Assembly (NCBI GenBank): GCA_031376305.1
Contig: JANMDM010000028.1
Coordinates: 1 to 6,891 of the forward strand
DNA from: TMP-24 sp031376305
GTDB lineage: Bacteria > Pseudomonadota > Alphaproteobacteria > Rhodobacterales > Rhodobacteraceae
Direction: 5' to 3'
DNA: 6,891 bases
This document shows positions 6,105 to 6,891 of the stretch, one piece after another (within the stretch, counting starts at the first letter, position 1; the number at the start of each line of letters is the position of its first letter). Under the pieces are notes generated by a model. It ran no database searches. It saw only the letters and a program-made list of their open reading frames with translations, and had not been told where the DNA came from. The translations under genes and the position numbers were made by a program.

Positions 6105-6275
6105 ATGATTTCGATCCGTGTGGCGATGGTGGTGGTCATGGTCATCCTTATCGCGGCGGCAACAGTCTGGATGGCTTGGCTGATGCATGGCATGGGCGTG
6201 CCCGTCTGGGGGGTGGCTTTGGGTCCGGTGCTTCTGGCGCTGGTGCTGGCTGTGCATTTCAAGACACGCCGATGA
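6105..6275 (+). CDS. Small two-helix membrane protein, unknown function
   Basis: This 56-residue hydrophobic protein has two predicted transmembrane helices, about residues 5-27 and 33-50, joined by a short HGMGVPVWG turn, and a basic end (HFKTRR) that by the positive-inside rule faces the cytoplasm. The start at 6105 is supported by AAGGAG eight bases upstream (6091-6096); the in-frame TTG at 6081 lies before that site and is rejected. Its stop codon overlaps the ATG of the DUF1638 gene, so the two are probably translationally coupled. I do not recognise a named family. It might anchor the DUF1638 protein, but this is inference from gene order. Confidence 0.8.
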   Translation: MISIRVAMVVVMVILIAAATVWMAWLMHGMGVPVWGVALGPVLLALVLAVHFKTRR

Positions 6276-6891
6276 TCCCCGACGATACCACGCTGACCGA
6301 AAGCGGGATGGCAGCGGAACGTGCCGGTCGTATCTTGCTGATCGCCTGTGGGGCACTTGCGCGTGAAATCCTCGACCTCAAGGCCGCCAATGGCTGGACG
6401 CATCTGGATCTGACCTGCCTGCCTGCCAATCTGCACCTTTACCCTGACAAAATCACAGCGGCGGTCGAAGCCGCAGTGGTCAGGCACCGCGATGCCTATG
6501 AGGGAATTTTCATCGTCTATGCCGATTGCGGCACCGGCGGTTTGCTTGCGGCAAAATGCGCTGAGCTGGGCGTTGAGATGGTCGCCGGTCCGCATTGCTA
6601 TTCCTTCTTCGAAGGCAATGCCGGTTTTGCGGCGCGCGAAGAAATGACCGCCTTTTACCTGACCGACTTTCTGGTCCGGCAGTTTGATGCCTTTGTCTGG
6701 AAGCCGCTGGGCCTTGACCGGCACCCCGAGCTTCGTGACATGTACTTTGGCAATTATGAAAAGCTAGTCTATCAGGCGCAGATTGATGATGCGGACTTGG
6801 ACATCAAGGCTCGCAATTGCGCCGCACGGCTGGGATTGGCGTATGAGCGGCGCTTCACCGGCTACGGTGATCTGACGGTGGCACTCGCCGC
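6272..6891 (+). CDS. DUF1638 domain protein (3' end missing)
   Basis: The gene begins at the ATG overlapping the preceding stop (ATGA) and runs off the right edge after 206 complete codons. Visible family motifs are LLIACGALAREI (residues 22-33, Cys26), LHLYPDKI (54-61), YADCGTGG (83-90, Cys86) and GPHCYSFF (106-113, His108 and Cys109). The set of cysteines plus a histidine in conserved loops suggests a metal- or thiol-based active site, but this is inference. DUF1638 has no established biochemical role that I know. Its members often lie beside corrinoid proteins and methyltransferases, as here, so a service role in corrinoid methyl transfer (reactivation, metal handling or substrate methyl transfer) is plausible. 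No signal peptide is present, so the protein should be cytoplasmic. Confidence 0.88.
   Translation, partial: MIPDDTTLTESGMAAERAGRILLIACGALAREILDLKAANGWTHLDLTCLPANLHLYPDKITAAVEAAVVRHRDAYEGIFIVYADCGTGGLLAAKCAELGVEMVAGPHCYSFFEGNAGFAAREEMTAFYLTDFLVRQFDAFVWKPLGLDRHPELRDMYFGNYEKLVYQAQIDDADLDIKARNCAARLGLAYERRFTGYGDLTVALA

Noticed and set aside
6017..6724. 235-codon minus-strand frame opposite the small membrane protein and DUF1638
   Set aside because: Antisense to genes with clear family motifs and a good ribosome binding site; its own translation shows no recognisable domain.

Overview
The window reads as a chromosomal segment of an alphaproteobacterium, most likely a Rhodobacterales (Roseobacter-clade) species. 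Three things point there: high GC with matching codon use; a zeta-type F1-ATPase inhibitor (DUF1476), a family known from alphaproteobacteria; and standalone homocysteine-binding and corrinoid-binding modules of methionine synthase, an arrangement known from this order. I see no insertion sequence, phage gene, CRISPR array, tRNA or rRNA.

Left part (1-1987). On the minus strand lie a partial small lipoprotein gene (1-371) and purC (641-1402, purine synthesis). They are separated by 269 bases that hold a hairpin just after purC and otherwise nothing I can name. purC is transcribed away from the plus-strand zeta-subunit gene (1673-1987). The 270-base divergent gap carries one promoter-like pair in each direction, both with the -35 word TTGCAG.

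Middle part (1988-5118). A plus-strand gene for a zinc-dependent homocysteine S-methyltransferase domain (usually annotated bmt, 2253-3266) faces two minus-strand genes: a universal stress protein (3378-3848) and a PA0069-type radical SAM protein (3994-5076). The junction between bmt and the stress gene is a dense block of hairpins with a nested inverted repeat.

Right part (5119-6891). A plus-strand corrinoid-binding protein (5259-5957) is followed by a textbook rho-independent terminator. Next come a 56-residue two-helix membrane protein (6105-6275) and a DUF1638 protein that starts inside the stop codon of the small gene and runs off the window.

Functionally, bmt and the corrinoid protein look like two of the three separated modules of a cobalamin-dependent methionine synthase. 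The methyl-tetrahydrofolate module and a reactivase are not in the window. DUF1638 proteins tend to occur near corrinoid methyltransferases and have no role known to me, so the membrane protein-DUF1638 pair is the least explained and most interesting part.
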